Assembly: GCA_030637665.1 (NCBI GenBank) | Contig: DAOWGA010000204.1 | Span: forward strand, 1-7,975 | Direction: 5' to 3' | Length of the DNA: 7,975 nucleotides | Source of the DNA: Lysobacterales bacterium | Lineage (GTDB): Bacteria > Pseudomonadota > Gammaproteobacteria > Xanthomonadales > SZUA-36 | Program-made: the position numbers and the translations under genes | Shown here: positions 6,823-7,975 of the stretch, in pieces | How the letters are laid out: every line of letters starts with the position of its first letter | How positions within the stretch are numbered: the first letter of the stretch is position 1 | Notes under the pieces: generated by a model | Database searches by the model: none | Told to the model about the DNA's origin: nothing | Seen by the model: only the letters and a program-made list of their open reading frames with translations

Positions 6823-7805
6823 TCGGCCTGCTCCAGAAATTGATGGAATTCGTGAAACTCAGGATAACGCTGCAAAACGTCCAGCAAGTAAGAATAGAAG
6901 CGGGGAATCAGCTCCAGGTAGCCATCTTTAGCATCGCGGTAGTGCAGGCGTGCAAATATGCCGACAATTTTCAGGTTCCTTTGCAGTCCCATCAGATCGC
7001 ACCAGCGTACCCAGGTCTCCAGATCACAATCCGGCTTCAAGTGATGATGAAAATCCTTCATCCAGGATTCCAGCTGATCCCGTGGCCAGGTGATGTAACG
7101 GTCCCAGACTAATGATACGAAATCATAGCTGAGCGGACCCGTCACACCGTCCTGGAAATCAATAATTCCTGGTTCGCCGGAATCTGTCTGCAGCAGATTG
7201 CAGGAATGAAAGTCTTTGTGCACGAATACTTGTGGCTGCTCGTAGGCTGACCTGATCAGGCTGGCGCAAACTTCGTTCCACAATAGCCGCTCTGCGCTGG
7301 ACACAGAACGCCGGCGGTGAACTCGAAGGTACCAGTCAGGGAAAAGCGCCATTTCCTGCTGAAACGCCAGCGCATCATAGCGTGGCAGATCGCTGGTATC
7401 GACCTCACGAGCCAATTTCCCAAGCACGGTAAACAGGGGAGGGAACAGTTCGCTGACACACTTTTCATTGAGGATGTCCCGGTACAATGTGTCGCCGAAA
7501 TCTTCAAGCAGCCCGAAACCCAGTTCGAGGTCAAAATGCAAAATTTCGGGTGCATTGAGCCCGGCTTCACGCAATCTCCGGTCGATATCGATGAATGGAG
7601 CGGAATCTTCCTTGCCCGGCGGCGCATCCATGAGGATGATCGATCGATCACCTGTGTTGAAACGGAAGTATCGGCGGAAGCTGGCATCACCCGATACCGG
7701 TGCCAGATCCACTTTATCCAGGCCCATTGATGCGGCCGCCCAGCTTGCGGCTTCGTACATTCTTTTATCTTGCGTAGGTTCTGCAGCAGGCTCTTGATCA
7801 GTCAT
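6810..7805 (-). CDS. amgK: AmgK, N-acetylmuramate / N-acetylglucosamine anomeric kinase
   Basis: Phosphotransferase-fold (APH-like) kinase that phosphorylates MurNAc and GlcNAc at C1, feeding MurU. Together they rebuild UDP-MurNAc from cell-wall turnover, bypassing MurA, the fosfomycin target. From the start at 7805 it has 331 residues. Seen in order are SGDASFRRYFRF (the AmgK-type nucleotide-binding loop, about 38-49), LMDAPPG, the kinase motif HKDFHSCN (His196, catalytic Asp198, Asn203), the metal-binding IIDFQD (Asp216) and GPLSYDFVSLVWDRYI. The frame stays open to an ATG at 7871, adding 22 residues. I reject that start because it lies inside an 18-bp palindrome, has no ribosome site, and the extra residues do not resemble the family. 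Neither start has a strong Shine-Dalgarno; ATG at 7760 is a third option. It is translationally coupled to murU through the 13-nt overlap. Confidence 0.9.
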   Translation of the reverse strand: MTDQEPAAEPTQDKRMYEAASWAAASMGLDKVDLAPVSGDASFRRYFRFNTGDRSIILMDAPPGKEDSAPFIDIDRRLREAGLNAPEILHFDLELGFGLLEDFGDTLYRDILNEKCVSELFPPLFTVLGKLAREVDTSDLPRYDALAFQQEMALFPDWYLRVHRRRSVSSAERLLWNEVCASLIRSAYEQPQVFVHKDFHSCNLLQTDSGEPGIIDFQDGVTGPLSYDFVSLVWDRYITWPRDQLESWMKDFHHHLKPDCDLETWVRWCDLMGLQRNLKIVGIFARLHYRDAKDGYLELIPRFYSYLLDVLQRYPEFHEFHQFLEQAECAP

Positions 7806-7823
7806 CAACCCATTTTGCCGGAT

Positions 7824-7853
7824 TTGGCCGGGAGTTTTATGGTTCTTTAAATA
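7824..7853 (+). promoter_or_regulatory. possible promoter of the Rrf2 regulator gene
   Basis: TTGGCC (7824-7829) and TTAAAT (7847-7852), 17 bp apart, each match four of six consensus positions. Transcription would start around 7860, inside or at the edge of the palindrome and about 18 nt before the start codon. The whole gap between the amgK and Rrf2 starts (7806-7877) is about 70 bp, so both divergent promoters must sit in or near it. On the minus strand only weak candidates are seen, for example TACTAT (7857-7852). Confidence 0.3.
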
Positions 7854-7857
7854 GTAC

Positions 7858-7875
7858 TCATATGGTACCATATGA
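7858..7875. promoter_or_regulatory. 18-bp perfect palindrome, candidate Rrf2 operator
   Basis: TCATATGGTACCATATGA is identical to its reverse complement over all 18 bases, with its centre at 7866/7867. It ends three bases before the preferred start of the Rrf2 gene and covers the alternative ATG at 7872. An overlapping imperfect inverted repeat, ATAGTAC (7851-7857) with GTACCAT (7865-7871), has one mismatch. Rrf2 proteins bind as dimers and commonly repress their own genes, so an autoregulatory operator that also affects amgK-murU is an attractive inference. The sequence does not obviously match the classical IscR type 1 site. Confidence 0.55.
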
Positions 7876-7877
7876 AG

Positions 7878-7975
7878 ATGCTTAGAATTTCCAAATTAAC
7901 TGATTACGCGATCCTGGTGATGGTCGAACTGGCCCGCGAGGGTGAGATGTTGAGCGCGCATGCCCTGGCTGAAAG
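7878..7975 (+). CDS. Rrf2 family SUF iron-sulfur assembly regulator, N-terminal part
   Basis: The open frame gives MLRISKLTDYAILVMVELAR and continues to ...LSAHALAE at the window edge. This is the first helix and the beginning of the winged helix-turn-helix of Rrf2-family regulators. The MLR-(I/L)-SKLTDYA start is characteristic of the SUF-system regulator group (the Xanthomonas-type family related to IscR). These are cytoplasmic transcription factors, usually binding an Fe-S cluster through C-terminal cysteines that lie outside this window, and usually encoded first in a suf operon. An in-frame ATG at 7872 would add MK, but homologues begin at MLR. With only 32 residues visible, cluster binding cannot be judged. 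Confidence 0.85.
   Translation, partial: MLRISKLTDYAILVMVELAREGEMLSAHALAE

Noticed and set aside
7806..7871. 22-residue N-terminal extension of AmgK from the ATG at 7871
   Set aside because: It lies in the divergent promoter and inside the palindrome, has no ribosome site, and adds residues unlike the family. The start at 7805 gives the usual length.

Overview
The window looks like ordinary chromosome from a gammaproteobacterium. It has moderate GC (54 of the 100 bases at 131-230), a bacterial-type glutaminyl-tRNA synthetase, an amgK-murU muramic-acid recycling pair, and the start of an Rrf2-type SUF regulator of the kind best known from Xanthomonas-like gammaproteobacteria. No genus can be assigned from sequence alone. 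I found no mobile element, CRISPR array, tRNA, rRNA or phage gene.

Layout. Positions 1 to about 127 read on the minus strand as a PKD-domain fragment. It joins a 5'-truncated mnmG (106-1464, plus strand) across about 22 shared bases, which looks like a chimeric assembly end rather than biology. Positions 1465-1759 hold no protein gene. They contain a densely paired stretch ending in a strong intrinsic terminator (candidate small RNA or structured mnmG 3' region), then the promoter and leader of glnS. glnS (1760-3457) is followed by a two-gene membrane module, lemA (3529-4110) and an M48 HtpX-like protease with a long C-terminal extension (4154-6082). A short convergent gap (6083-6171) carries three degenerate 9-bp units. 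On the minus strand, amgK (7805-6810) and murU (6822-6172) overlap by 13 nt. Divergent from amgK, the Rrf2/SUF regulator starts near 7878 and runs off the window. An 18-bp perfect palindrome sits at the divergent promoter.

How the genes work together. mnmG and glnS serve translation (wobble-uridine modification, glutamine charging) but lie in separate transcription units. LemA and the M48 protease are probably an inner-membrane pair, co-transcribed and probably cooperating in membrane-protein or envelope quality control; this is inference from family and adjacency. AmgK and MurU convert recycled MurNAc to UDP-MurNAc, bypassing the fosfomycin-sensitive MurA step. The Rrf2 protein probably opens a SUF iron-sulfur operon beyond the right edge.

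No clearly new system is visible. The points most worth checking are the chimeric left end, the structured RNA region upstream of glnS, the palindrome at the amgK/Rrf2 divergent promoter, and the uncharacterised 270-280-residue C-terminal half of the M48 protein.
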